From Microvirga sp. Mcv34 (GTDB lineage: Bacteria; Pseudomonadota; Alphaproteobacteria; Rhizobiales; Beijerinckiaceae), in contig NZ_JALJRK010000010.1 in the NCBI RefSeq assembly GCF_024519725.1, positions 53,002 through 117,001 on the forward strand: a DNA stretch of 64,000 bases, given 5' to 3'. The translations under genes and the position numbers were made by a program. Below the pieces are notes generated by a model. It did no database searches, was not told where the DNA came from, and saw only the letters and a program-made list of their open reading frames with translations. Of this stretch, positions 10,443 through 20,997 are shown piece by piece. The number at the start of each line of letters is the position of its first letter. Position 1 is the stretch's first letter.

Positions 10443-10536
10443 CCCGGACTTGATCCGGGACCGATGCCGGCCATCTCGCTTGCATGAAGCGTGAGGCTTC
10501 CCGGATCGGCGTTACAGGCACGAGGCCGGTAACGCC
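10443..10536. repeat. REP-like palindrome pair
   Basis: Arms 10443-10448/10454-10459 flank the 5-base loop CTTGA. A second, 12-bp inverted repeat with one mismatch lies at 10508-10519/10525-10536 (loop ACGAG). It belongs to the same family as the elements at 4317, 12341, 12792, 14342, 26720 and 29101. Confidence 0.65.
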
Positions 10537-10595
10537 GAGGAAGCGTCGGCGGCCATCCATTTCGCCCCGGCTCCGGGCATGCTATTCACCCCGGC

Positions 10596-12325
<1,730 letters not shown>

Positions 12326-12340
12326 GATAATCCATCCGTC

Positions 12341-12420
12341 ATGCCCGGCCCTGAGCCGGGCATCCACGTCTTGTGATGCGGTGGTTCCGAAGACGTGGGT
12401 GGCCGCAACGATTGCGGCCA
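12341..12420. repeat. REP-like palindrome pair
   Basis: Perfect 9-bp arms 12341-12349/12355-12363 flank loop CCTGA. Perfect 8-bp arms 12400-12407/12413-12420 flank loop ACGAT. Located just after the permease gene, where they may also end transcription. Confidence 0.7.
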
Positions 12421-12436
12421 TGACACGGCGGGTGAT

Positions 12437-12715
12437 GCCTATTGATGTCAAAGAGCCAGCGCCTGTGGGCCCGCAGCTTGCGCTGCGAGCCTCATCAGGG
12501 GTCGAGGGTGGCGTGTCGGGCAGCCCGGCTCGCTGTGAGTAGGTTTGTTGGAAGAGCCGAACTGCTCGTCCCGCACGGTTCTTTTCAGGTGGACCAGCTG
12601 GGGCGATGCCCAAGGTCGACCTCCCGCGACCACAGGTGTGCGAGACCTGCGGCGGGACCGTGCCTGCTCCCACTCTTGCGACGCCTCGCGAGCGCGCCCC
12701 TCGTCGGATCAGGCT
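12437..12715 (-). other. Non-coding stretch downstream of an SOS promoter, possible RNA
   Basis: About 280 bases follow the promoter at 12723-12766 on the minus strand without a convincing gene. The only readable minus-strand frame, a GTG-initiated 61 codons at 12448-12633, has no ribosome binding site and no recognisable family. A 9-bp stem with a GCAA tetraloop lies near 12476-12498 (plus-strand coordinates), but no T tract follows on the minus strand. It does not resemble 6S RNA, SRP RNA, RNase P RNA or tmRNA as I know them. An SOS-induced small RNA or tiny protein is possible. Confidence 0.35.
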
Positions 12716-12722
12716 GTGCAAT

Positions 12723-12766
12723 GATATAGCTAAGGTTACACCACCTGTCAAGAACAAAGTAAGAAC
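12723..12766 (-). promoter_or_regulatory. LexA (SOS) box plus sigma70 promoter
   Basis: The plus strand reads GAAC-N7-GAAC at 12752-12766, which on the minus strand is GTTC-N7-GTTC, the established alphaproteobacterial LexA box. Immediately downstream on the minus strand are TTGACA (12751-12746), a 17-base spacer and TATATC (12728-12723). Box and -35 element abut, as expected for repression by LexA. The promoter points toward lower coordinates, away from gltX and into a gene-poor stretch. Confidence 0.65.
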
Positions 12767-12791
12767 ATAACGCTGCGCCGACCACCCCGCG

Positions 12792-12834
12792 ACGTCATCA
12801 CCTCCCCGGACTTGATCCGGGGAGGTGATGACGT
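12792..12834. repeat. Perfect 19-bp REP-like palindrome
   Basis: Arms 12792-12810 and 12816-12834 are perfect inverted repeats around the loop CTTGA. This is the longest palindrome of the family in this window. It lies 59 bases after the end of gltX and 25 bases from the SOS box. Confidence 0.75.
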
Positions 12835-12893
12835 GGAGGATGTCGTCTCGGTACCAACATGGTGGGCGCGCTCCCCACCATGGCGTGGAGCGT

Positions 12894-14234
12894 TCAGGCC
12901 GCCTGTCCCGACAGCCGTGCCTTGGCCCGCTCGGGCCCGATCAGCGGCAGCAGCGCGCCCAGTTCCGGGCCGTGGTCTAGGCCGGTGAGCGCGAGGCGCA
13001 GGGGCATGAACAGGGCCTTGCCCTTGACCCCGGTCTTCGCCTTCACGGCCTCCGTCCAAGCCTTCCACGTCGTCGCATCCCAGGGCGTGGCTGGCAGAAC
13101 GGCCGTGGCCGCGTCGATGAAGGCCCTGTCGTCGATGACGGGCGTCACCGGGCCGCGCACGACCCTGGCCCACTCGGCGGCATCGCGAACCTTCGTCAGG
13201 TTGCCGCGCACGGCGAGCCAGAACGCTTCACCGGCATCCGCGTCAAGCCCGGCCAGCCGCTCGCGGGCCGCCGCATAGGGCATCTCATGGATCAGGCGGG
13301 CATTGAGGTGCTCCAGCTCGCTTTCGTCGAACTTCGCAGGCGCGCGGGAGATGTGTGAGAAGTCGATCAGACTGGCGAGTTCGTTGAGATCCGCCACCGG
13401 CCGCACGGCCTCCGACGACCCGACGAGGACGGCGAGCGACGCCACCGCCTGCGGCTCGAGACCGGCATCGCGCAGGCCTTTGATCGAGAGATGGCCGAGA
13501 CGCTTGGACAGGCCCTCCCCGCTCGCCGTGATCAGCAGGCTGTGATGGGCGAAGGTGGGGACAGCGGCGCCCAGGGCTTCGAAGATCTGGATCTGCACGG
13601 CCGTGTTGGTGACGTGATCCTCGCCGCGGATCACATGGGTGATCTTGAGCGCGATGTCGTCCACCACGGAGGGCAGCGTGTAGAGATAGGTCCCGTCCTC
13701 GCGCACCAGAACCGGATCGGACAGCGAGCTGCAATCCACGTGGCAAGTCCCGCGCACGAGATCCTCCCAGGCGACATTCGTGGGCTCGAGGCGGAAGCGC
13801 CAGTGAGGCTTGCGCCCCTCCTGCTCGAGCCTGGCGCGATCCTCGTCCGTGAGCTTGAGGGCCGCCCGGTCGTAGATCGGCGGCAGGCCGCGGGCGAGCT
13901 GGCGCTTGCGGCGGAATTCCAGCTCTTCCTGCGTCTCGTAGCAGGGATAAAGCCGCCCAGCCGCCTTCAGCTGCTCGGCCGCGGCGTCATAGAGATCGAA
14001 CCTATCCGACTGGCGAACGATCACGTCGGGGGGAATGCCGAGCCAGTTCAGATCGGTTTGAATCGAATCCGCATATTCCTGCTTCGACCGCGCCACGTCC
14101 GTATCGTCGAAGCGCAGGATGAAGGTGCCGCCCTCGCGCCGCGCATAGAGCGCGTTGAGCAGGGCCACGCGGGTGTTGCCGATGTGGATGTGCCCGGTCG
14201 GTGACGGGGCGAAGCGAACGATGGGCTTGGACAT
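12894..14234 (-). CDS. gltX: Glutamyl-tRNA synthetase
   Basis: The 446-residue class I synthetase has the HIGH-type motif GHIHIGNTR near residues 14-22 and the KMSKS-type motif EGLSKRLG near residue 240. The catalytic region includes LRFDDTD and [11 protein letters not shown]. At 446 residues it is shorter than the roughly 470-residue typical GluRS, matching the second alphaproteobacterial type. Many alphaproteobacteria carry two GluRS, one of which charges tRNA-Gln for amidation; which this one is cannot be decided here. No comEC or lexA gene is adjacent in this window. Confidence 0.93.
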   Translation of the reverse strand: MSKPIVRFAPSPTGHIHIGNTRVALLNALYARREGGTFILRFDDTDVARSKQEYADSIQTDLNWLGIPPDVIVRQSDRFDLYDAAAEQLKAAGRLYPCYETQEELEFRRKRQLARGLPPIYDRAALKLTDEDRARLEQEGRKPHWRFRLEPTNVAWEDLVRGTCHVDCSSLSDPVLVREDGTYLYTLPSVVDDIALKITHVIRGEDHVTNTAVQIQIFEALGAAVPTFAHHSLLITASGEGLSKRLGHLSIKGLRDAGLEPQAVASLAVLVGSSEAVRPVADLNELASLIDFSHISRAPAKFDESELEHLNARLIHEMPYAAARERLAGLDADAGEAFWLAVRGNLTKVRDAAEWARVVRGPVTPVIDDRAFIDAATAVLPATPWDATTWKAWTEAVKAKTGVKGKALFMPLRLALTGLDHGPELGALLPLIGPERAKARLSGQAA

Positions 14235-14341
14235 TCAAGATGCTATGGCGAAGGGAGCACGGCCGCGCAAGAGGCGACGGGGTTTTCGGTGCTGTTCCCA
14301 GCTGCTGCCGCTGGGGATTGCCCCCTCCGATGTCATGGCCG

Positions 14342-14439
14342 TCCCCGGACTTGATCCGGGGATTAGTCCCGGCCAGCCCGATCCGGCGAAGCTCCGCACC
14401 TTTCCGATCGTGATCACCGGCACGAGGCCGGTGATCACG
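14342..14439. repeat. REP-like palindrome pair
   Basis: Arms 14342-14349/14355-14362 flank loop CTTGA. A perfect 13-bp pair 14409-14421/14427-14439 flanks loop ACGAG. They fill most of the 216-base gap between nadE and gltX; I see no gene there. Confidence 0.72.
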
Positions 14440-14450
14440 TGGAGTGAGCC

Positions 14451-16187
14451 TCACACGTCCATCGACCCCAGGCGCGGCTTGCCGGTGGCGCGCTCAAGGG
14501 CTTCGTCCTTCCGGTGCGCCGCCACCCCCTGGTCGCGATAACGGTTCACGATGGGATAGCGGCGGTCGCGGCCGAAATTCCTGCGCGTCACCTTCACGCC
14601 GGGCGCCGCTTGGCGGCGCTTGTATTCGGCGATGTAGAGCAGGCGTTCGACCTCCTTGACGGTGTCGAGATCGTAGCCCTTCGCGACGATGTCCGAGACG
14701 CGCAGCTCCTCTTCCACGAGGCTGCGCAGAATCTCGTCGAGATCCTCGTAGGGCGGGAGCGAATCCTGATCCTTCTGCCCCTCGCGCAGTTCGGCCGTGG
14801 GCGCCTTGCTGAGGATGTTCTCGGGGATGACGATCCCGTCCGGCCCGAGCGCCCCTTTGGGCTTCCAGCGGTTGCGCAGGGCCGCGAGGCGATAGACCTC
14901 CATCTTGTAGAGGTCCTTGATCGGATTGAAGCCGCCGTTCATGTCGCCGTAGATGGTGGCATAGCCGACCGACATCTCCGACTTGTTGCCGGTCGTCACC
15001 ACCATGGCGCCGAACTTGTTCGAGATCGCCATGAGGATGGTGCCCCGGGCGCGGCTCTGGAGGTTCTCTTCCGTGATGTCGCGCTCCCGGCCGGCGAAGA
15101 TCGGCTCCAGGGCGGTTTCGAACCCTTCGACCGGGGCAGATATCGGCAGGATGTCGTAGCGGACGCCGAGCTTCTGCGCGCAGGCTTCCGCGTCCCTCAG
15201 GGACTCGCCCGAGGTGTAACGGTAGGGCAGCATGACGCAATGCACCCGCTCGGGCCCGAGCGCGTCGACCGCCATGGCGGCGCAGATGGCGGAATCGAGC
15301 CCGCCGGACAGGCCCAGCACCACGCCCGGGAAGCCGTTCTTCTCCACGTAATCGCGAAGACCCAGGACGCAGGCGGCATAATCGGCCTCCTCGCCCTCCT
15401 CCACCGTCACCAAGGGCGCCTCGCGGCAGGCCCAGCCCTCCTCGCCTTTCTCCCAGGTGGTGAGCGCAACGAGTTCCTCGTTGGCCGGCAGCTGGCAGGC
15501 GAGCGAGCAATCCGCATTGAGCGCGAAGGATGCGCCGTCGAAGACCAGCTCGTCCTGGCCGCCGACCTGATTGAGATAGACCAGGGGAAGGCCGGTCTCG
15601 GTCACGCGGGCGGCCGCGATGTTGAACCGCTCCTCGGTCTTGCCGCGCCAATACGGCGAGCCGTTGGGCACGAGGAGCATCTCGGCGCCCGTCTCGGCGA
15701 GGCATTCCACCACATCGCCGGTCCAGATGTCCTCGCAGATCGGAAGACCCAAGCGGATGCCGCGGAAGTTCACGGGCCCGGGCAGAGGGCCGGCGGCGAA
15801 ATTGCGCTTCTCGTCGAAGACGCCGTAATTGGGCAGATCGACCTTGAAGCGCACCGCGATCGAGCCTCCGTCGAGGAGCGCGTAGGCGTTGTAGAGCTCG
15901 CCCTCCTCACGCCACGGCAGGCCGATGAGCATTCCGGGACCGCCATCCGCCGTCTCGCGGGCGAGGCGTTCGAGGGCGGCGCGGCAGGAATCCTGGAAAG
16001 CGGGCTTCAGCACGAGGTCCTCGGCGGGATAGCCCGCGAGGAACTGCTCGGCGAACATCACGATATCGGCCCCGAGCCGGGCCGCCTCCGCACGGGCCGC
16101 CCGCGCCTTCTCCTCGTTGCCGGCCACGTCGCCGACGATGGGGTTGAGCTGCGCGAGCGCGATCTTGAGCGTGTTCTGAGCGGTCAT
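14451..16187 (-). CDS. nadE: Glutamine-dependent NAD+ synthetase
   Basis: The enzyme amidates deamido-NAD to NAD+ with ammonia from glutamine. The 578-residue protein has an N-terminal CN-hydrolase glutaminase with the Glu-Lys-Cys triad (E47 in MFAEQFL, K115 in RFKVDLP, C151 in LPICEDIW). The C-terminal ATP-pyrophosphatase synthetase has SGGLDSA near residue 300. Length and two-domain order match glutamine-hydrolysing NadE. Monocistronic by layout, with palindromic repeats after its stop. Confidence 0.95.
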   Translation of the reverse strand: MTAQNTLKIALAQLNPIVGDVAGNEEKARAARAEAARLGADIVMFAEQFLAGYPAEDLVLKPAFQDSCRAALERLARETADGGPGMLIGLPWREEGELYNAYALLDGGSIAVRFKVDLPNYGVFDEKRNFAAGPLPGPVNFRGIRLGLPICEDIWTGDVVECLAETGAEMLLVPNGSPYWRGKTEERFNIAAARVTETGLPLVYLNQVGGQDELVFDGASFALNADCSLACQLPANEELVALTTWEKGEEGWACREAPLVTVEEGEEADYAACVLGLRDYVEKNGFPGVVLGLSGGLDSAICAAMAVDALGPERVHCVMLPYRYTSGESLRDAEACAQKLGVRYDILPISAPVEGFETALEPIFAGRERDITEENLQSRARGTILMAISNKFGAMVVTTGNKSEMSVGYATIYGDMNGGFNPIKDLYKMEVYRLAALRNRWKPKGALGPDGIVIPENILSKAPTAELREGQKDQDSLPPYEDLDEILRSLVEEELRVSDIVAKGYDLDTVKEVERLLYIAEYKRRQAAPGVKVTRRNFGRDRRYPIVNRYRDQGVAAHRKDEALERATGKPRLGSMDV

Positions 16188-16350
16188 GCCACGGATCTAG
16201 CGCGCGGCAGGGTCAGCAGCAATGCAAGGGTGGGGCTTTCCCATGCTTCATGAACCCTCACGGGCGGCGCCACCGCGACGTGTCTCTCCATGCCTCTCGT
16301 TGGAGGCCGGCCCCCCGGTTAAGCAACGGCTGCACAGATCAAGCTTTGTG

Positions 16351-16375
16351 GGAACCCGGAACAGTCCAGTTCGTT
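16351..16375 (+). promoter_or_regulatory. EcfG (general stress) promoter
   Basis: GGAAC at 16351-16355, a 16-base spacer and CGTT at 16372-16375 match exactly the established EcfG sigma-factor consensus of alphaproteobacteria. The element lies 29 bases before the ATG of the microprotein gene at 16405, leaving a leader of about 20 bases with the ribosome binding site. Confidence 0.7.
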
Positions 16376-16404
16376 ATTTCCACACGAAACACTGGGAGAC
16401 TGAC

Positions 16405-16488
16405 ATGTTTAAAGGCGGCCTTCTCTGGCTCATCGGCATTCCGCTGCCGATCATTCTCATTCTCTTCTTCATGGGTTGGCTCAGCTAA
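16405..16488 (+). CDS. 27-residue single-pass membrane microprotein
   Basis: The ORF encodes 27 residues, MFKGGLLWLIG followed by IPLPIILILFFMGWLS, almost entirely one membrane helix with a central Pro-Leu-Pro. GGGAG at 16394-16398 lies 6 bases before the ATG. An exact EcfG promoter sits just upstream and a strong terminator 36 bases after the stop, so this is a complete transcription unit for a tiny stress-induced inner-membrane protein. I do not know a named family. Confidence 0.72.
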   Translation: MFKGGLLWLIGIPLPIILILFFMGWLS

Positions 16489-16523
16489 CCCATAATACGA
16501 GTAGAGTTGCGTATGTGTAAAGT

Positions 16524-16551
16524 AAAAGGGGCGCCCGGAGCGCCCCTTTTA
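16524..16551. terminator. Bidirectional intrinsic terminator
   Basis: AAAA at 16524-16527, then GGGGCGC (16528-16534), a 5-base loop, GCGCCCC (16540-16546) and TTTT. The A and T tracts allow termination from both sides: the microprotein on the plus strand and the DAHP synthase gene, whose stop is at 16574, on the minus strand. Confidence 0.88.
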
Positions 16552-16573
16552 TTTATCTAATCTGCCCAGTCGC

Positions 16574-17959
16574 TCATTCCGCCGCGAGGGCGGCCGGTCG
16601 TTCCCTTGACTGGCGCTCCCGCTTGATGAGCTCCGAGGTCAGGAAGGCGATTTCGAGCGCCTGCTCGGCGTTGAGGCGCGGGTCGCAATAGGTGTGGTAG
16701 CGGTCGCGCAGGTCCGCATCGGTCAGCGCGCGGGCGCCGCCCGTGCATTCCGTCACGTTCTTACCCGTCATCTCCAGGTGGATGCCGCCCGCATGGGTGC
16801 CTTCCGCCTGATGGATGGAGAAGAAGTCCTGCACCTCGCCCATGACGCGCTCGAACGGCCGGGTCTTGTAGCCCGAGGCCGCCTTGATGGTGTTGCCGTG
16901 CATCGGATCGCAGGACCACACGACCGTGCGCCCTTCCCGCTGCACCGCGCGGATCAGGCCCGGCAGATGGTCGGCCACCTTGTCGGCGCCGAAGCGGCAG
17001 ATCAGCGTGAGACGACCGGCCTCGTCCTCAGGGTTGAGCATGTCGATGAGCTTGAGCAGCCCATCGGCCGAGAGCGACGGACCGCATTTGAGGCCGATCG
17101 GATTCTTGATGCCGCGCATGTATTCCACATGGGCATGGTCGAGCTGACGGGTACGGTCGCCGATCCAGAGCATGTGGCCGGAGGTGGCGTACCAGTCTCC
17201 GGTCGTGGAATCGACGCGGGTCATGGCCTCCTCGTAGCCGAGCAGCAGGGCCTCGTGGCTGGTGTAGAAATCCGTCGAGCGCATCTCGGGGTGGGTTTCG
17301 GGATCGATCCCGATGGCCCGCATGAAATTCAGGCTCTCGGTGATGCGCTCCGCAAGCTCGCTGTAGCGGGACGATTGCGGCGAATCCTTCACGAAACCGA
17401 GCATCCAGCGATGGGCGTTCTCGAGATTGGCATAGCCGCCGGTCGCGAAGGCGCGGATCAGGTTCAGGGTCGCGGCAGACTGGCGGTAGGCCATGAGCTG
17501 GCGGCGCGGATCCGGCGTGCGGGCCTCCGGCGTGAACGCGATGTCGCTGATGATGTCGCCCCGGTAGCTCGGCAGCTCCACGCCGTCGATGGTCTCCGTC
17601 GGAGCGGAGCGCGGCTTGGCGAACTGGCCGGCGGCCCGGCCGACCTTCACCACGGGCGAGCCGCCCGCATAGGTCAGCACCACCGACATCTGGAGGAACA
17701 GGCGGAAGAAATCGCGGATGTTGTCGGCCGAATGCTCAGCGAAGCTCTCGGCGCAGTCGCCGCCCTGGAGCAGGAAGGCCTCGCCCTTGGCGACCTTGCC
17801 GAGGGTCCGCTTCAGCTTGCGCGCCTCGCCCGCAAAGACGAGCGGGGGAAAGCCGGCGAGCTGCTGCTCGACGCTCTCAAGCGCCTCAAGGTCCGGATAG
17901 GCCGGAACCTGCTGGATTGGCTTGTTTCTCCAGCTATCGGGCGTCCACCGCTCGGTCAT
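16574..17959 (-). CDS. Class II 3-deoxy-7-phosphoheptulonate (DAHP) synthase
   Basis: The enzyme joins phosphoenolpyruvate and erythrose 4-phosphate, the first shikimate-pathway step. The 461-residue protein begins with [19 protein letters not shown], the class II start, and has [11 protein letters not shown] near residue 63-73, [12 protein letters not shown] near 107-118 and DPMHGNT near 355. This is the plant-like AroA-II family used by alphaproteobacteria. Two tiny ORFs lie between it and gor on the same strand. A bidirectional terminator follows the stop. Confidence 0.95.
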   Translation of the reverse strand: MTERWTPDSWRNKPIQQVPAYPDLEALESVEQQLAGFPPLVFAGEARKLKRTLGKVAKGEAFLLQGGDCAESFAEHSADNIRDFFRLFLQMSVVLTYAGGSPVVKVGRAAGQFAKPRSAPTETIDGVELPSYRGDIISDIAFTPEARTPDPRRQLMAYRQSAATLNLIRAFATGGYANLENAHRWMLGFVKDSPQSSRYSELAERITESLNFMRAIGIDPETHPEMRSTDFYTSHEALLLGYEEAMTRVDSTTGDWYATSGHMLWIGDRTRQLDHAHVEYMRGIKNPIGLKCGPSLSADGLLKLIDMLNPEDEAGRLTLICRFGADKVADHLPGLIRAVQREGRTVVWSCDPMHGNTIKAASGYKTRPFERVMGEVQDFFSIHQAEGTHAGGIHLEMTGKNVTECTGGARALTDADLRDRYHTYCDPRLNAEQALEIAFLTSELIKRERQSRERPAALAAE

Positions 17960-17983
17960 GACACTAACCCCCGTATCCTTCCT

Positions 17984-18130
17984 TCAATACTCATCGTGCA
18001 CCGCAACAAGCGGCATGGAAAGGCACCTATACACGACATATTCAAAAAGGCGAGTGGGTAGAGGTGACGCGTCTCGAATCCCTGCAAGTGCAGCGATATC
18101 GCCATCTATGCTTTGCAAACGACCTCTCAT
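17984..18130 (-). CDS. Possible 48-residue ORF upstream of DAHP synthase
   Basis: An ATG at 18130-18128 overlaps the stop of the 35-38 residue ORF at 18127 in an ATGA. The frame stays open for 48 codons and ends 25 bases before the DAHP synthase ATG. Its codons are not GC3-biased like the neighbours and it matches no family I know. It could be chance or part of a leader. Confidence 0.25.
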   Translation of the reverse strand: MRGRLQSIDGDIAALAGIRDASPLPTRLFEYVVYRCLSMPLVAVHDEY

Positions 18131-18240
18131 AATCTTCTAGCAAGATCCCGTAAACTCCACTTTCCTGTCATGATCATGAGTACGGCATAAACGGCCGGTA
18201 CCCACCATAGCTCGGCAAGCACATCCCAAACCATATGCAT
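18127..18240 (-). CDS. Possible Trp-rich membrane microprotein or leader peptide
   Basis: The ORF encodes 37 residues, MHMVWDVLAELWWVPAVYAV then LMIMTGKWSLRDLARRL, with the ATG at 18240 or, two codons on, at 18234. GAGG at 18243-18246 lies 8 bases before the second ATG. There are four Trp residues including a WW pair, one hydrophobic helix and a basic C-terminal tail. It lies downstream of gor and upstream of DAHP synthase on the same strand. The remaining bases of the 17960-18340 gap are AT-rich and show nothing else. Confidence 0.45.
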   Translation of the reverse strand: MHMVWDVLAELWWVPAVYAVLMIMTGKWSLRDLARRL

Positions 18241-18340
18241 GACCTCAAACACGAAAACAGCTCCGGAATGCGCTCAGCTCAACTGACGTTACTACATAAT
18301 ATGAGGCATAAACACTTAAGCCATTGGAATTCTAAGAACC

Positions 18341-19726
18341 CTAGCCCACCGCCACCGGCTTCTTGACCACCACCGGCGTGCGCATGGTGACCAGTTCCTC
18401 CGCGGCCGTTGGGTGAACCGCCACGGTGCGATCGAAATCGGCCTTTGTGGCCCCCATGGTCACGGCGATGCCGGCGAGCTGGATCATCTCGCCCGCGTCG
18501 TGGCCCATGATGTGGACGCCCACGACCTTGTCGGTCGCCTTGTCGACGATGAGCTTCATGAAGACCCGGTCCTTGCCGCCCGAGAGCGTGGCCTTCATCG
18601 GCCGGAAGGCGGTCTTGTAGACGTCCACATCGCCGTAGATGGCCCGGGCCGCGTCCTCGCCGCAGCCGATCACGCCGATCTCCGGCGTCGAGAAGACCGC
18701 CGTGGGGATCAGGTCGTGGTCCACGATGGTGGGCCTGTCGCCGAACACCGTGTCGGCGAAGGCATGGCCCTCCCGGATCGCGATGGGAGTGAGGTTCGCC
18801 CGGTTGGTCACGTCGCCCACCGCGTAGATCGAGGGAACCAGGGTCTGGGAATAGCCGTCCACGGGAATGGCCCCGACCTCGTCGACGGTGATCCCGGCCT
18901 TCTCCAGTCCGAGCCCCTTCGTGTTCGGCCGTCGGCCCGTGGCGACGAGGACCTGGTCGACCGTGAGGATCGACCCGTCGGACAGGGTCGCGGCGATCCC
19001 ATCCGCCGTCTTCTCCAGGCTCGTGAGGGTCCGGCCCAGGGCCAGCCTGATCCCGCGCTGGGCATAGGCTTCCCCGAGGGCGTCGCGCACGTCCTCGTCG
19101 AAGCCGCGCAGGAGCTTGTCGCCCCGGTGCAGGAGCGTGACGTCACTGCCGAGGCCTGCGAAGACCCCGGCGAATTCGACGGCGATGTAGCCGCCGCCGA
19201 CCACCAGGATGCGCTTCGGCAGGGTTTCCAGGTGGAAGACCTCGTTTGACGTGATGCCGAGCTCGCCGCCGGGAATGACCGGCTCCAGGGTCGGATGGGC
19301 CCCGACGGCCACCAGGATATAGCGGGCGCGGATGCGTGCGCCGGTCTTGAGCAGATGGACCGTATGGGCGTCCTCGATCACGGCGCGGCTGTCCACGACC
19401 TCGACGCCGGCCTTTTCCAGGTTGGCGCGATAGATCCCTTCCAGCCGGTCGATCTCCCGATCCTTGTTGCGGATCAGGGTAGCCCAGTCGAAGCGGGTCT
19501 CCCCGACGCTCCAGCCGAAGCCCTCCGCGTCGTGGAAATCGTCGGCGAAACGGCTGGCATAGACCATCAGCTTCTTGGGCACGCAGCCGCGGATCACGCA
19601 GGTTCCGCCGACCCGGTACTCCTCCGCCAGCATGACCTTCGCCCCGTAGCCCGCGGCGATCCGCGCCGCGCGCACGCCGCCGGATCCTCCTCCGATTACG
19701 AACAGGTCAACGTCGAATGAGGACAT
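18341..19726 (-). CDS. gor: Glutathione-disulfide reductase
   Basis: This flavoprotein regenerates reduced glutathione with NADPH. The 461-residue chain has the FAD motif VIGGGSGGVRAAR near residues 10-22, the redox-active pair in GGTCVIRGCVPKK (C43, C48), an NAD(P) motif VVGGGYIAVEFAG near 175 and the C-terminal dimer His in VHPTAAEE. The ATG at 19726 is preceded by GGAG 8 bases upstream; a GTG six codons earlier at 19744 is less likely. It is divergent from tctC. Confidence 0.93.
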   Translation of the reverse strand: MSSFDVDLFVIGGGSGGVRAARIAAGYGAKVMLAEEYRVGGTCVIRGCVPKKLMVYASRFADDFHDAEGFGWSVGETRFDWATLIRNKDREIDRLEGIYRANLEKAGVEVVDSRAVIEDAHTVHLLKTGARIRARYILVAVGAHPTLEPVIPGGELGITSNEVFHLETLPKRILVVGGGYIAVEFAGVFAGLGSDVTLLHRGDKLLRGFDEDVRDALGEAYAQRGIRLALGRTLTSLEKTADGIAATLSDGSILTVDQVLVATGRRPNTKGLGLEKAGITVDEVGAIPVDGYSQTLVPSIYAVGDVTNRANLTPIAIREGHAFADTVFGDRPTIVDHDLIPTAVFSTPEIGVIGCGEDAARAIYGDVDVYKTAFRPMKATLSGGKDRVFMKLIVDKATDKVVGVHIMGHDAGEMIQLAGIAVTMGATKADFDRTVAVHPTAAEELVTMRTPVVVKKPVAVG

Positions 19727-19957
19727 GGTGCGGTCTCCGCTCACTTCTGCAACTTGGATTCATTCATATAAGGACGGTTTGCGGCGACGTCGCCCGCCGG
19801 CCCTGCTCCGGGTGCATGGCTGCTCACCTGAATCGAGAAGCTCTTACGCTAAGGTTCAACAACGATAAAGGAGCAAGCCGCTTGCCGCTCCCCTGTTCCC
19901 TCATTAGGGTCTGCCGCGGCTACGCCGACTGAAGTCGGCCCCAAGTGGAGGAAACTT

Positions 19958-20929
19958 ATGAGCCATTTTCGTAAAGGTCTTTGGCGCAGCGCTCTCGCTG
20001 CGGCGGCCGTGGCAGGATTCGTGACATCGGCGGCAGCTCAGATGGAGCTCAAGATCATGGCTCCGGCGGCTCCCGGCGGCGGCTGGGACCAGACGGCCCG
20101 CTCCATGCAGCAGGCCCTGACCCAGGCCGGCATCGCCAAGAGCGTGCAGGTCGCCAACGTGCCGGGCGCCGGCGGCTCCATCGGCATCGCGCAGCTCGTG
20201 AACAACTCCAAGGGCGACGGCAACCAGCTCATGGTCATGGGCTACGTGATGGTCGGCGCTCTTCTCACCAACAAGTCGCCGGTCACCCTCGACCAGACGA
20301 CGCCCATCGCCCGCCTGACCTCGGAATACGAGGCGATCGTGGTTCCGGCCAGCTCGCCGATCAAGTCCGTCAAGGAACTTGCCGATGCCATCAAGGCAGA
20401 TCCGGCCAAGGTGACCTGGGCTGGCGGTTCGGCCGGCGGCGTCGACCACATCGCTGCGGCGCTCTTCGCCAAGGCGGCCGGCGCTGATCCGACCAAGATC
20501 AACTACATTCCCTTCTCCGGCGGCGGCGAGGCCCTCGCGGCCATCCTCGGCGGCAAGGTGACGGCCGGCATCTCCGGCTACGGCGAGTTCGAAAGCCAGG
20601 TGAAGGCCGGCAAGCTGCGCCTCCTCGGCCTGACGTCGCCGGCCGACAAGGCCACCGCCGACCTGCCGTCGATCAAGGCCCAGGGCCTCGACCTCGAGAT
20701 CGCCAACTGGCGCGCCGTCGTGGCGCCTCCCGGCATCTCCGCCGACCAGAAGAAGGCCCTGATGGACGCCATGGACAAGATGGCCAAGTCCAAGGAGTGG
20801 CAGGAAATCCTGAAGGCGAAGGGCTGGGAGGATTCCTACATGTCCGGTGATGCTTTCGCCAAGAACCTGGCCGACGAGCAGGGCCGCACCAAGGACGTGC
20901 TCACGGCCGTGGGACTGGTGAAGTCTTAA
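19958..20929 (+). CDS. tctC: Tripartite tricarboxylate transporter binding protein
   Basis: TctC is the periplasmic solute-binding subunit of the TTT family. The 323-residue protein has a signal peptide ending in TSAAAQ and the Bug-fold features [14 protein letters not shown] and [23 protein letters not shown] lies just before the ATG. It leads the operon tctC-tctB-tctA. A perfect 11-bp hairpin with six T follows its stop, so most transcripts probably end here and the binding protein is made in excess. The ligand (citrate or another carboxylate) is not determined. Confidence 0.93.
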   Translation: MSHFRKGLWRSALAAAAVAGFVTSAAAQMELKIMAPAAPGGGWDQTARSMQQALTQAGIAKSVQVANVPGAGGSIGIAQLVNNSKGDGNQLMVMGYVMVGALLTNKSPVTLDQTTPIARLTSEYEAIVVPASSPIKSVKELADAIKADPAKVTWAGGSAGGVDHIAAALFAKAAGADPTKINYIPFSGGGEALAAILGGKVTAGISGYGEFESQVKAGKLRLLGLTSPADKATADLPSIKAQGLDLEIANWRAVVAPPGISADQKKALMDAMDKMAKSKEWQEILKAKGWEDSYMSGDAFAKNLADEQGRTKDVLTAVGLVKS

Positions 20930-20950
20930 TTTTCAAGATAAAGGCCGTTG

Positions 20951-20987
20951 GAAGCGCCGCGTTCTCGGAGCGCGGCGCTTCTTTTTT
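20951..20987 (+). terminator. Intra-operon intrinsic terminator after tctC
   Basis: GAAGCGCCGCG (20951-20961) and CGCGGCGCTTC (20971-20981) form a perfect 11-bp stem around 9 bases, followed by TTTTTT (20982-20987). The next gene, tctB, starts at 20998 on the same strand. The structure should cause partial termination and hence strong excess of TctC. Confidence 0.85.
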
Positions 20988-20997
20988 GGGACAATCC

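Noticed and set aside
12448..12633. 61-codon GTG frame after the SOS promoter
   Set aside because: No ribosome binding site and no recognisable sequence; kept only as part of the non-coding candidate.
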